64,000 bases of DNA from Echiichthys vipera (GCA_963691815.1 OY829650.1:32503577-32567576), one strand, 5' to 3'. Positions 33,948 to 46,250 are shown, counted from the stretch's first letter. Translations and numbers: made by a program. Notes: generated by a model not told the origin, from the letters alone.

Positions 33948-36900
33948 TATTATTATTATTTTTTTTATATAGATTACTAAACACGTTACCTACATAAATA
34001 CTACAGAAGTACACAAATTCTGTATTTCACTTCGATAAAATTGGCTGATAAGATATTTATTGGTCAAAATTGATGCTGTTTAACCCATAAAACTCTAATC
34101 CAAAGAGATGTCATCAGGTTTATGCCTCCCCCAGAAGGCTTTATACAGAAGACATTAACAAAGAATCAGAATCAGGTTTATTGCCAGGCAATTTTCATTG
34201 CAAGGAATTTGACTTGATTTGACAGTGCCTACATAAATATAACCATGAACACAAGCAAACTAAACATATGGCATTGAATTATATACATGAAATATAAGTG
34301 ATTGTGTTTGTATGACCAGTGCAGGTGGTAAAGTGGTACATACTTAACTGTATGTGTCAAATCATTGGAGATCTCCTTTAATGTGTTAACATAAGTCACT
34401 TCAGTTAAATTAATTTTAAAGGAAAATTTGAATGTGTCTCTTTGTCATTGGTTTAGACACTAGTGATAATTTCATACACTAATTCCTTTCACAAGTAAAA
34501 AAGGTGCTCCATGCCAAAGAGCATTAAATATATCAAAGCATCCACACACATGGCTCCATTACAAATACACTTGTCATTCTAAAACTGCAAACGTTAGTCC
34601 GTGGTTTAAAATCATGGATGCATAAATCAAAAATACAGAACTCCAGAGGGAGAACAAAGGTCAAAAGTAAGACCAGATATTTATTAGCTTGGACTGTAAA
34701 TAACACATGAGTGTAAGGCGCTAACAGCGGTGGAAAACCCAGATTGGGAGTGAACAAATGAGTGGTATATGGAGCATTATCTATGTCCTCAGGAAGCCAT
34801 GGCAAAGGGGGAAGGAGCTACGACATAATAAGATGAAATCACAGTCAGGTCTGTCAGCCTACCTCACTGATAAGACTGACTGATGTGTGTCAGCATCATC
34901 GTTTCCAAAAATTCTCAGTTTCTACCCGTCTAGACTAAAACACAACCTGGGATGTCTCTGCTTTAGGGGCTCTGAAACAATAGCAATGTTACATATCTGT
35001 TTCATGATTTTTTCACTAAGGTCTTACGTCTCACAAAAATGCTCCTTAAATAATCTTTGTATGTTTGTATGATGGATGGTTTGTGAGCACCACAAATTAG
35101 CTCTTTTATTTGATTGCTCTCATTATACTACTTTTAGCATTCTCCTGCTTTATGCCTCTCCTCCCTCTTTTTATTTAAATCTCCATTTCTGCACATCCAC
35201 CAGCCCTCATTTAGCACGTCCACTCCCAGCCAGACAGACCATCTTTGGCATCACACCCTTCTGTCAGGCTGCTTCTCAATGGCATCAGCTCAGCCCACTG
35301 CCCTTCCTCTTTTGTCAGCAACACAAAGTTGATCTATTTACCCACCATCCTACTGATCCTTTTCACAAACAACCCAAGCTAAAAGAAGGAGAGGATGCAG
35401 TGATGTCAGCCAGCCAGTCAGTCAAACAACCAGTCAGCCAGCTTGCCATCCAAATGTGGCTTCTTCCTTCAGTCGGCTGTAAAGCCCATCTGCTGGAGGC
35501 AGCATTAGATGCAGTATCCAATTCAATCCCTTCCCTCAACCTTCCAGAAAGCTTTTAGCCACATTTTAGCACACAAAAGCTGCTGCTCTGGCCTTTGTAG
35601 CTTGAGCTTCTTTTTAAGAAGGTGAGGGTGAGGATGCAGGGAGAAGAAATCAATAAAGTTTCCTGACTCTCAATCTTCTTGGCCTGCAGAAGAGGTGTTT
35701 TTAGGTTGAGAGGGAGAGGGAGGGGAGTTGAAGGAGGTGGGCTGTTTTTGTCATTCATAAGCTTTGCTGACAAATCCTTGACATCATTTGGCGGATTGTA
35801 TCGATAACTCCTTTCCAGGACAGCAGAGGGCAAATCGAAATCATTTATCTGGCTTTGTTGGGGTGGTGGCGGTACGGGGGTAGGGGCGCTGGGGTTGCCA
35901 TGGGCAGAGGGGAGAGGATGACGTCCAGGACAAAGCCTGTGCTGCCAGCCTTGGCCGTGACATTGGCAGCTGAAGGCATTTGTACTGCAGAGAAGTTCAA
36001 AGGTCACTGCAAGACAAGCCGGTTGTGCGTTCCTAGCGATCCTTAGTGTCGACAGACAGCGCACAGCTGCTGTTCTTCACACATGAATCTCCAATAGAAA
36101 GATGCAGATCAGTATTCTTCTTGGATCTAGTTTACACTGTGACATTGATCACAACATCCCAAAATCAACAAAAATTGGAGGCAAAAATAAAAAAAAGAAT
36201 GAAAAAAAATTGGCATGAGTCTTGTAATACTGACTGATATCCGTTTTAATCCTAAAATGCATACAAATATGCAGTCACACTCACACACCCAAAAAAACAC
36301 ATTCATCTCTCATAAATATGCCCACTCACACAGATCCTTATTCATGTATTCTTAGAGGGGGCTGTTCCAGAGGGGGGAGAAAATAACTTGCTTTTCCTGT
36401 CTGCTGTTTTGACAGTTGTGGGCTTGAGCATTGAATGGCAAATCTCTTAATCTACCCTTATTAATAAGAAAAACACAAGACTGTCTGATATTTTCACACA
36501 CATTCCCATCTGCACCAAAATGAAGGAAACAGCAAAGTACTAGAGCGATATTAGCATTGCGTATGTTTAAAAAAGGATTGTGACAATACAAATGCTACTC
36601 TGGTGACACATGGATCTAAATTGATGTGAGCTTTGATGTTTGGATTGGAAAGTGTGTGTGCGGGGGTGTTCTGTATTCGGAACAGGAATGAGACAGTGCT
36701 AATCAAAGAGTGTGTCAATGGCTGGGGGGTTCTATTTGAGTGTATGAAAGTGGCAGACTAACTTAATTAGTTTGATCCATGTTTGAGAGCTGTGAAAGGT
36801 CACACATTTAGGTCTGAAAGGTCTGTCTGGACAATGACCTACCGGCCTTCATCTCTTGAGTTTTTTATGTGGCCCTATATGGTCACCAGCTTCAAATAAA

Positions 36901-37290
36901 CACTAGTGTGTCTGGCGCTTTTTAGAAAATCCCACGATCGTAGCAGTATGAGCGACACAGGACAGATGTCTGAGAAAATATACTTTAATTCCCCCAAAAA
37001 GGGTCCCATCCACGCCTCTGGCTGGCCCATTCATAGGTTTTGTGCCTGTCTGACTAGATTCAAGTACTTCATTTTCTGTAATTTTTTGGTGATTTGGAGG
37101 CGGAATCTGGTATTAACACAGCTCAAATGAAGGGGAGAGTCAGGGTGGGAGTATGTTTGGGGATGAGAGGAAGGAAGTGGGCGGAGGGAAGGAGGGTAAA
37201 GCTTGTTGAATAAGATCTGGAACAAGAGCCATCACCTGCAGGTCTTTTGGAAGCTTGATACTTTCGATAGATGTGGTTCATAATAAGACA
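33948..37290. other. Noncoding sequence, mostly unique
   Basis: No gene is supported. A LINE tail lies at 34163-34220. The open frame of 160 codons at 35076-35558 and the 169-codon minus frame at 35555-36064 have no domain, start context or splice support and look like chance. Confidence 0.45.
34163..34220 (-). repeat. LINE 3'-tail fragment, AATCAG type
   Basis: AGAATCAGAATCAGGTTTAT followed by TGCCAGGCAATTTTCATTGC and AAGGAATTTGACTTG is the familiar inverted 3' end of a fish LINE. No coding part is attached. Confidence 0.6.
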
Positions 37291-37350
37291 CGCTTGGCAA
37301 AGCAACTTTATTCATATAGCACGTCATACACCAGGGCAATCAAATGCATT
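37291..37350 (-). repeat. LINE/SINE-type tail fragment
   Basis: GCAACTTTATTCATATAGCA followed by TACACCAGGGCAATCAAATG is a widespread fish repeat end in inverted orientation. Family unassigned. Confidence 0.5.
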
Positions 37351-40065
37351 TTACAGGTTAATAATACAGCAAACGTAAAATAATCTAAAAAGTGTAAAAG
37401 TACAGACAAGTGTTACAAGAGATACAGTATTTAAAAGGCAATCATGTGCAGTTTGAAACAAGTAAATGATAATGAAAGTAAAAAATTAAAGAGAACAGTA
37501 GATACTTCTCGTTTGATGACTCTGGCTGGTGGGTTGCCACACGCACACCATGTATTGATCAACTGCCACTCGTCATTTCTTGAATGCGCTGGTGGTCATG
37601 CACTCTGTTGTACCATTGGAAGTATGCCAAGAAGCTGAGACATAGTGAACTTGTTATACCCCTGTCTAGAAGAATTTTTAGGGACATTCAGGCTGAGATA
37701 TCCAAAACAAAAAAACAAAAATTCTATTTCTCAAACAGAAAAAAAACAGGAAAGGAAAGAAAAGATCCACCACACAACAGAACGCTCACTCTGAGGAAAA
37801 CACATTCACACAGAAAACAAACGGAAACAAACAGAAGAACAACACACTCAACTAACAATCATACGGCCAGGACAGTAACGCCAAAGCATGAGACATCATT
37901 GACTGTGTATCAGTGTCCACCTTGTGCATTCTGCAAGAACTCTTCTGTTTTACCCATAGACTGTATACAAAATGGACGTAGCCTCTCCACCTGGGCCCGT
38001 TCTTTCAACTTGATCCAATCATATTCACCTCTGGGAACCGCCATCTTGTCTGACTCCTCCTCATGTCCTCTTACCAAAAAAGGGCATGTATGTTACGTTG
38101 GGGTGAGGGAAATACGTCTGTCTGGCTGAAGTTTACAGAATTAGCCAGATTAGTTTAGATTAGCTCCACCTAGCTGGGCTAAAAGAACACGTTACCAGAT
38201 AAACGGGAGTGGGAGTCCCGTGTCTCTAGCAGAGATTACACCGGCTCCAGGAGTAAAGTGCAAATCTATGATCTAAACTGATATTCACACAGTACCATGC
38301 TCCTAGACTGTAAAACACTGACCCTCACAGCCCGAATCCTCTCGCTAGATTAGCATCTAGTGTATGTGTCATAGATAGCAGGCTGTATTGCAAGTCATGG
38401 TGCTATTTAATTAGCATAACAAAGCTAACGTTAACACGTGTGTTCCTGAACCATCTCCTGGTAGAGTTGATCGAAGAGAAAACCATCTTGTCACTTATGG
38501 AAACACCAACACACAAATGACAGCATGCTAATCCTGACAACTAGCCTCCGAGGAGAAGTGAGGGCCAGAGGCCAGCTGTCACTCAAGAGGCCACGCCCCT
38601 AATTATTCATAAACTTTAACCTTACAAATTAATTCACCCCCCTGAGCGTTGTCATGAAGACATGACCTAAACATATAGACTAGAATGTTCTTTTATCCCA
38701 GGCCTTAAATAATTTAATTATGCTGTGAAAACGGTCTGTTTAACATGGGGGTCAATGAGGTGCATGACTGAATGTCAGGCTTTGCGCCTCCCCTTGGTCC
38801 CCTTCCACTATCTACGTGATACCTTTCTCAAAATCCCTTTACTACACCAAACAACAACACATCTGAGCTAGCAAGCTAAATTTTGCTAGTCTGTATGGAA
38901 TCGGAGTTTGCAGTTGCAAGACTAAAACTTGTGAATGCACCTACAAAGGCAGGACTACATGTGCAGGACTCTCCTGACAATGCTGATCCATTTTCTGATT
39001 TGCCACATCTTTAGATCTGGCAGCGGCATGCACCAGTGACACTGACTTGACTAGCGAACTAATCTGTTACACTTCACACAAACTACTGCGGTTAAATTCT
39101 ATATCAACGACCATCAAATTGTCTTTCTTTTTGTAAAAGTCTCACCACACAGTCCACATACGTCTTTTATTGATGTTCCGCAAAAAAAAGTTTCCTCCCG
39201 AGACTTTGTAAAGGCACTGTCGCTCACTATCACCAACATACGGGCCAAATCAGATCAACGAAGCATATGACGTACTAACAGTGTTGAGGCAAAGCTCAGA
39301 AAGTAAACAACATGTCAGTAAAGGATATTTTCCATTTGTGTAACGTGAATTTACAGATAATAGGCACAGTTTCAAATAAAAAAAGCCAAGTTGTAATACA
39401 GGCCCACCAGAATGCCCATTTACAACAGTGAGGAAGTTACAGTATGAGTGGCATGGACACTTTGGGCAAGGTCAGAGGTATTGGGAGTGGACAGGGGGAG
39501 CATCAGAGGGGGAGCAGACTGCTCAGTCTCCCCTCCCCCACCCCATTGTTGTGCCCTCTATCCTCTCATGCATCCAACTTCAATTCCACTTCAATTTTTA
39601 TCAGCCTTCTGCTCACCTCTCAAGGAGATAGGATTCAAACCCTGACACGAATTAGCCCCCCAGATTGACTTGATACTGCCACACCCAGGGGACACTCCAC
39701 AAAAAAGGAGACCCACTTTTTTCTCTTCTTTTACCCCCTTTGACTTCAGCCTATTTCCTATCTCTCTTGCCCTCTACATCATGTGTCCTTCCATTTCTTA
39801 TCCTGTCACAGAGTTCTCTTCCTCCTCCTCTTCCCTCACTCCCATCTCCATCCCTCGTTCTGTTCATCCTCCACCTCATCTTGTTATTCCCTGTGCATGC
39901 CTCCTTGTCAGTCAGCTGTCTTAGCGACATTCCACCTCCTCCTTCAGTATGATTGACAGGCGCCGCCAGGTTCTGACGGAGTAATTTGCTTACAAAAATG
40001 GCCTTGCATCAAAAAAAGAAAAGGACGGATGATGGTGTAGCCACGTGATTGCATTAAGAACAGGG

Positions 40066-40067
<2 letters not shown>
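37351..40067. other. Noncoding sequence with probable old repeats
   Basis: No gene is supported. CCCATAGACTGTATACAAAA followed by TGGACGTAG near 37956 is a known type of dispersed fish repeat border. Its partner end was not found. About 39715-39870 is a pyrimidine-rich tract. Confidence 0.4.

Positions 40068-40159
<92 letters not shown>
40068..40159 (+). repeat. (GA)n microsatellite
   Basis: About 45 AG units preceded by six G. Glu-Arg and Ser-Leu frames through it are artefacts. Confidence 0.95.
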
Positions 40160-40162
<3 letters not shown>

Positions 40163-40745
40163 AGAGATTGAGGCGAGGAGGGTTTTTCCATTTCTATTCA
40201 CCACCACGGCTGATGGATGGACCACAGACAGTTTCCCCTTTAACTTCCACTGACATTTTTGAGGTAGAAGTCATCTGTGGAAGCCAGAGCCAGGTCAGAG
40301 GACACACTCCAGATACAAATACCACAGAAAAGTCTTCTGTATTTTGTTTGATTGGTGGAAAATAATCATTATCTTCAATGTGTGGTTTAGTATGGGCAAA
40401 CAAACTGAGGTACCCACTGAGAGAAAAAAATGGAAATATTGAACTTAATTAAAGTTTGATATTTTTTAATCTGGACCCTATGTCCCCATATATTTGTGTG
40501 AGTGACTAATTGTACAGTTTGAAAGCAGTTGCCGTTAGTCACTCACACAGAAATACATGGGGAAATAGTAAAAATACTGAAATTCCACTTTAAGCCTTAA
40601 TGATTAGATTAGATTTGAGACTGTGTGGTTTGGTGTTCATACAGTTTGTGGATGAATTGATGAATACTGTTTTACGAGCCAAATGGTGCTTAAAGTACTG
40701 CCTGCCTTCATGCAGATTATATTTGGTTGATACTGGCTATCATTA
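40160..40745. other. Unique noncoding sequence
   Basis: No gene or repeat is seen. Confidence 0.45.
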
Positions 40746-40750
40746 CAATG

Positions 40751-41248
40751 TGTAACGGGTTTGGTTAGGACCCAATAGCAGCACAAATACAGGCAGGTAT
40801 CGTTGGCAACAAACTTTATTGGCTTTGGTGGAGGGAATAATCAGAGTCACGGCACTGCAGGTAGCCACAGAGGAGACTGGAGTTACACTCACTTTGAAGA
40901 GCTGAACCAGGTAACCACCAGTTAGCCACAGGAGCCGACAGGCAGAATCCAGAAGGGGACAGGCGAGGATCGTGGTCAGGGACGGAAGGCTGAGGTGATT
41001 TCCAGGAGATCGGTCAGGCAGGATAGTCAGAGGCAGGCTGGGTCGAAAACCGGGAGATCAGGCAGAATAACGCTGGAGAGTCTGGTGCAAGCATCGATAA
41101 CAATCTGGCAATGAGTGAGTGTGGAGTTGGGGCTTAAATACAGCCAGAGCAGAGAGCACAGGTGAGTGGAGTTGGCTTGATGAGAGGGGTGTGTCGGATT
41201 GGCAGATTGAAGCAGGTGCAGAGTGTGAGGCAGAGATGAACTGTGACA
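40751..41248 (-). repeat. 3' LTR of the gypsy element
   Basis: In element orientation this is the downstream LTR. It starts TGTCACAGTTC at 41248 and ends at 40751. It keeps a TATA-like box TATTTAAG (41140-41133, minus) about 30 bases before the predicted transcript start near 41110. The 5' LTR has lost this box. Confidence 0.95.
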
Positions 41249-41249
41249 G

Positions 41250-41263
41250 AACCCCTCCCTTAA
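41250..41263 (-). promoter_or_regulatory. Polypurine tract of the gypsy element
   Basis: On the minus strand TTAAGGGAGGGGTTC ends one base before the 3' LTR. This is the position and composition of the primer for plus-strand DNA synthesis. Confidence 0.8.
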
Positions 41264-41331
41264 GGGGCGACTCCTGACGACCCAAACAAACCAATGCAGA
41301 GCCGGGTGGGCTGAGGGGGTCTGGAGGAGGG

Positions 41332-44300
41332 TTAATATTCGTCTGAGACGTCCACCTCCATCCCCTCATCCCTGACTGTAGGGAATGCGTCATCTGCATC
41401 AGAGAGAGGGTTATCGGACTCATCATCCAATTGTTCAGATCGATGGAGTGGCCGGGAAGGTGGAGTCCGTGGTCTGGGGATGTAACTGGTTCTGGCGGGT
41501 TGATCAGGGTGACGCTGATGAAAGTCCCTGACGAGGTGGTGATCCAATATGTGTCTGGCAGGAACCAGGGATCTCTCCTCGGGGCCGTATCCCTCCCAAT
41601 CCACCAGGTATTGGAGACCCCTCCCCCGTCTGCGGGACTGCAGGAGACGACGGACCGTGTAGGTGAGGCCTCCGTCAATGAAACGAGGAGGTGGGATGGC
41701 GGGGACCAGGGCACTCTCTCAGACCGGTTTGATTCTGAAGACGTGGAATGTGGGATGAACACGCATAGATATGGAGAGTTTGAGTCTCACCGCTGCAGGA
41801 TTGATGATCTTGATCACCTCGAAGGGACCAATGAAGCGAGGAGCCAGCTTCTTTGACTCCACCCTCAGGGGAAGGTCACGGGTGGAGAGCCAAACCTTTT
41901 GACCAAGCTGATATTCTGGAGCCTGGGAGTGGTGGCGGTTAGAGGCAGAGGCATAGCGTCCAGCGGCTCTGAGGAGGGCAGCTCGAGCTCGGATCCAGGT
42001 CCTGCGGCAGCGGTGGATGAAGGCCTGGACGGATGGACAAGAAGTCTCTCTCTCCAGGTTCGGGAACAGAGGTGGCTGGTAGCCATAGACGCACTGGAAG
42101 GGAGAGAGGCCTGTGGCGGAACTGGTCAGGGTGTTGTGCGAGTATTCCACCCACAGGAGCTGTTCGGACCAAGATGATGGGGATTGTGATGACATGCAGC
42201 AGAGTGCCGTCTCCATCTCCTGATTCTTGCGTTCCATCTGACCGTTAGACTGGGGATGGTATCCTGATGAGAGACTGACGGTGGCCCCCAGGAGTGAGCA
42301 GAATTCTCTCCAGAAAACAGAGGCGAACTGGGGGCCCCGATCAGAAACCACATCTACTGGGATGCCATGGAGGCGGACAACATGTTTCAGCAACAGTTTT
42401 GCAGTCCCTTTAGCTGAAGGGAGTTTGGGCAGGGGCACAAAGTGGGCCAGCTTGCTGAACCGGTCCACCCCCGTCAAAATGGTGGTGTTGCCGTTGGATG
42501 GTGGTAGACCGGTGATGAAGTCCACGGAGATGTGTGACCATGGACGATGAGGTATCGGTAGTGGGTGCAGAAGACCAGCAGGAGCTTGGAGTGTGGGTTT
42601 ATGTTGGTTGCAGGTGGGGCAGGTGTTGACGAAGCTCCGTGTATCCTCAGCCAGAGTGGACCACCAGAAGCGACGCTGCACAACCTCCTTCGTCCGCTGG
42701 ATCCCAGGGTGACAGGTGAGGTTGGAGCTGTGAGCCCACTGGAGGACCTCGGACCGGAGGTCAGGTGGAACAAACAGACGTTCTGGTGGACAGGAACTGG
42801 GTCCAGGCTGGTCCTGGATGGCAGCTCTGACCCTCTCCTCCACCTCCCAGGTAAGTGTGGCGATGAGGCGTGAAGCTGGAAGAATGGTATCAGGCTCTCG
42901 AGCCTCCTTCTCCTCCTCCTGAAACTGCCGAGACAAGGCATCAGGCTTGACGTTGCGGGACCCCGGCCGATATGAGAGGGAGAAGTTGAATCTGGTGAGG
43001 AAGAGAGACCACCGGGCCTGGCAGGAGTTCAGTCTCTTGGCTGACTGGATGTACTCCAGGTTGTTGTGATCCGTCCACACCAGGAACGGCAGTTTGGTCC
43101 CCTCTAACCAGTGATGCCCCTCCTCCAGAGCCAACTTCACTGCTAGTACCTCCCTGTTACCAATATCATAGTTTCTTTCGGCCGGGGTCAACGGCCTGGA
43201 GAAGAAGGCACAGGGGTGAAGCTTCTGGTCGATGGCGGCCCTCTGAGACAGGACAGCCCCTACTCCCACGTCGGAGGCGTCCACCTCAACCACAAATTGT
43301 CGTTCGGTGTCAGGCATTATGAGGATGGGGGCTGTTGTAAAACGTGTCTTCAGGGACCGGAAAGCCTCATTGGCGGCCGAAGACCACTGGAAGGGCACCT
43401 TGGAGGAGGTGAGGGCTGTGAGAGGGGCTGCCACTGTGCTGTACCCTCTGATGAACCTCCGGTAAAAGTTAGCAAAGCCCAGAAATCGTTGAAGCTGCTT
43501 ACGGGAGTCTGGAGTGGGCCAGGAGGTGACAGCAGAGACCTTGGCAGAGTCCATCTGGATGGTCCCCTTCCCTATGATGTACCCCAGGAAGGAGACGGAC
43601 GTAACATGGAATTCACACTTCTCAGCCTTTACAAAGAGGGAATTCTCCAGGAGGCGTTGGAGAACCCTCTGGACATGGTGGATGTGTTCGTCTATGGAAC
43701 GGGAGAAGATCAGGATGTCGTCGAGGTAGACGAAGACAAACTTATTAAGCATGTCTCTGAGTACGTCATTCACCAGGGCCTGGAAGACAGCAGGAGCATT
43801 TGTGAGGCCAAAAGGCATCACCAGGTACTCGTAGCGGCCGGTAGGGGTGTTGAATGCCGTCTTCCATTCATCTCCCTCTCGGACCCGGACCAGATGGTAG
43901 GCATTGCGTAGGTCGAGCTTTGTGAAGATGGTGGCTCCCTCCAGGAGCTCGAACGCTGAGGCGATGAGGGGCATGGGATAACGGTTTTTCACCGTAATGT
44001 AATTTAGTCCTCGATAATCAATACAGGGGCGGAGCGTCTTGTCCTTCTTAGCCACAAAGAAGAAACCCGCCCCTGCTGGAGATGATGAGGGTCGGATGAT
44101 GCCTGCGGCCAAGGAGTCATTGATGTAGGTGTCCAGGGCTTCTCTCTCAGAGGGGGATATAGAGTACAGGCGGCCCCTGGGTGGAACAGAACCAGGCTGG
44201 AGGTCGATGCCGCAGTCGTAGGGTCTATGCGGGGGAAGAGAGGTTGCCTTTGCTTTAGTGAAGACATCTCGGAAGTCTAGGTATTCAGCGGACATATCTG

Positions 44301-44802
44301 GAGCAGGGCTGGAGCAGGTAGATGACTGAGGAGCGATGGATTGTTTAAGGCAGACTTGATGACACGTAGAACTCCAACCTAGGATCGCCCCCGTGGTCCA
44401 GTCTATGTGTGGACTATGACGCCGGAGGCAAGGAAATCCCAGGAGGAGTGGATGACGAGGAGAGGGCAGGATATGAAACTGGATAGTCTCATGGTGGTTG
44501 CCAGACAGGAGCATGTGGATGGGCACTGTCTGGTGGGTGACAGTTCCCAGGAGGTGACCGTCCAGGGCATTGGCCGGAGCAGGAACTGGCAGGCGAATTC
44601 GACCAACGCCTAGCTGAAGTGCTAGGTTGTTGTCGATGATGTTAGCGTCTGAACCAGAGTCTATGAGTGTGGCAAGAGTCTGAGAGCCTTGGGGTAGCAG
44701 TAGTTGAGCCTGGCACAGGGGACGTGAAGCGAAGGAGGGTTTAGAGGTGTGACTCACCAGGACCTCCTTCCTTACTGGTGAGCCTGACCTTTTGCTGGAC
44801 AC
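41332..44802 (-). pseudogene. Gypsy pol: protease, RT, RNase H, integrase, chromodomain
   Basis: An open run of 1,027 codons (44802-41719) is followed by an in-frame TGA (41721-41719). The frame then continues to TAA at 41334-41332. Landmarks by residue: protease DSG 48-50; RT LDLRNAY near 296-302 and YLDD 359-362; RNase H VDAS 507-510, NRE 549-551 and TDH 577-579. In integrase, zinc His and Cys pairs lie at 691/698 and 728/731, with catalytic D761, D821 and E857 at D-x35-E spacing. All catalytic residues are present. After the stop comes a chromodomain (YLVDWEGYGPEERSL) in which the usual third aromatic-cage Trp is Leu. Pol has no ATG at its start, overlaps the gag end and lies in the -1 frame, so a -1 frameshift is likely. 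Confidence 0.93.
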
Positions 44803-45735
44803 CTGGAAATGTAGTGTCCGGGCTGCCCACAGTAGAGGCAGAGGTTTCCTCTGCGGCGCCTCTCTCTCTCTCTCTCTTGTGGGGTTAGGCTGGCCCGGCC
44901 AATCTGCATGTGTTCAGAATCCCTCCCCAGTGTGCTGGGGGGCGGAGTTAGTGACCTGGCAGGAGCTGGAGAACGAGGATTTGGAAGCCCCTCCCCTCGT
45001 CCCTGACGTCTCTCTCGGTGTCTGGCTTGAATCCGTCTGTCCACACGGGAAGCCAGCTCGATGATATTGTCGAGAGAGGCAGGAAGGTCGTAGGACACCA
45101 GCTCATCTTTGATGTAGTCGGCCAGTCCAAGCAGGAAAGCGTCCACCTGAGCCGCCTGGTTCCACTCGCTCCGCCGAGCCCGGAAGTCAATGGCGTAGTC
45201 AGTCACCGAGCAGCCTCCCTGTCTGAGACCCAGAAGACCCCCAGAAGCGTCGGGACCTCTGGATGCTACACCAAACACCTTGCGGAGCTCGGTGGAGAAG
45301 GCGTTGAAGGAGAGTCAGGTTATTTATCGTGAACGCCACCCTTGCTTCCTCGGAGGCGAAGGTGTGAGGTTGCAGAGCAAAGAGGATTAAACAGTTTGTG
45401 ATGAATGGATTGCAACCCTCTGGATCCCCGGCGTAGCGTTCTGGGACTCCCACTCGAGGCTCAAGGACGGGACCAGGATATACCGGAGCTGGATATACCG
45501 GAGCTGGTGGAGGAGGATGACTCGCGGGAGCTGGCAGAGGGATGGACTGGGCGAGTGTAACGGTGAGTTGTTGAACCTGGGCGGATAGCGTAGCTAGCGC
45601 TTTCTCTTGGTTAGCTGCTGCTGACTGAATGTTAGCCGTGGTGGAGGCTAACATCCCCTCTTGGTGCTGGAGCTGGGTCCCCACCCGGTCTAGACGAGCC
45701 AGTGGATCCGGGTTGTGCGCTGGGTCCACACTCAT
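44772..45735 (-). pseudogene. Gypsy gag with internal deletion
   Basis: Gag forms the particle that packages element RNA. ATG at 45735-45733 lies only 13 bases from the 5' LTR. The N-terminus has a Gln-rich helical stretch and a Pro-rich linker, then the capsid-like block GVPERYAGDPEGCNPFITNC. At about 45311-45318 bases are missing relative to the family and the frame shifts. Reading resumes with FSTELRKVFGV through GLADYIKDELVSYDLPASLD. It ends in one CCHC zinc knuckle CLYCGQPGHYISRC and TAA at 44774-44772. The lesion removes the normal link between the capsid halves. Confidence 0.9.
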
Positions 45736-45746
45736 GGCCAGATTGT
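45729..45746 (-). promoter_or_regulatory. Self-priming site of the gypsy element
   Basis: Just inside the 5' LTR the minus strand reads ACAATCTGGCCATGAGTG. The LTR stretch 46097-46114 reads ACAATCTGGCAATGAGTG on the plus strand, so RNA from that stretch can pair with this site at 17 of 18 positions. A TATA box about 30 bases upstream (seen in the 3' LTR) puts the predicted transcript start inside that stretch, about 11 nt from its end. Tf1 is primed by its own RNA 5' end in this way. No tRNA-type TGG primer site was seen here. Confidence 0.7.
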
Positions 45747-45748
45747 AC

Positions 45749-46245
45749 TGTAACGAGTTTGGTTAGGACCCAATAGCAGCACAAATACAGGCAGGTATCG
45801 TTGGCAACAAACTTTATTGGCTTTGGTGCAGGGAATAATCAGAGTCACGGCGCTGCAGGTAGCCACAGAGGAGACTGGAGTTATACTCACTCTGAAGAGC
45901 TGAACCAGGTAACCACCAGTTAGCCACAGGAGCCGACAGGCAGAATCCAGAAGGGGACAGGCGAGGATCGTGGTCAGGGACGGAAGGCTGAGGTGATTTC
46001 CAGGAGATCGGTCAGGCAGGATAGTCAGAGGCAGGCTGGGTCGAAACCGGGAGATCAGGCAGAATAATGCTGGAGAGTCTGGTGCAAGCATCGAGAACAA
46101 TCTGGCAATGAGTGAGTGTGGAGTTGGGGCTTAATTGCAGCCAGAGCAGAGAGCACAGGTGAGTGGAGTTGGCTTGATGAGAGGGGTGTGTTTGATTGGC
46201 AGATTGAAGCAGGTGCAGAGTGTGAGGCAGAGATGAACTGTGACA
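45749..46245 (-). repeat. 5' LTR of the gypsy element
   Basis: This is the upstream LTR in element orientation and would carry the active promoter. At the position of the TATTTAAG box of the other LTR it reads CAATTAAG, so two substitutions have damaged the TATA box. Confidence 0.95.
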
Positions 46246-46250
46246 CAATG

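Larger units (their letters stand above)
40751..46245 (-). mobile_element. Ty3/gypsy chromovirus-type LTR retrotransposon, complete
   Basis: A 5,495-bp element has LTRs of 498 and 497 bp, TG...CA ends and a perfect 5-bp CAATG target duplication (40746-40750 and 46246-46250). By hand count the LTRs differ at 11 positions plus one indel, so about 97.8% identical. Coding order on the minus strand is gag, protease, reverse transcriptase, RNase H, integrase, chromodomain. A C-terminal chromodomain and a self-complementary priming region place it with Tf1/sushi-group chromoviruses. There is no envelope gene. Gag and the pol 3' end are damaged, so this copy is probably not autonomous, although RT and integrase look intact. 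Confidence 0.95.

Noticed and set aside
35076..36064. A 160-codon plus frame and a 169-codon minus frame as possible host exons
   Set aside because: No splice sites framing them, no domain, composition like surrounding noncoding DNA.
40045..40365. Glu-Arg-rich frame of 106 codons
   Set aside because: Translation of (GA)n.
43216..43911. A 231-codon plus-strand frame inside the gypsy element
   Set aside because: It is the antisense shadow of pol RT codons.
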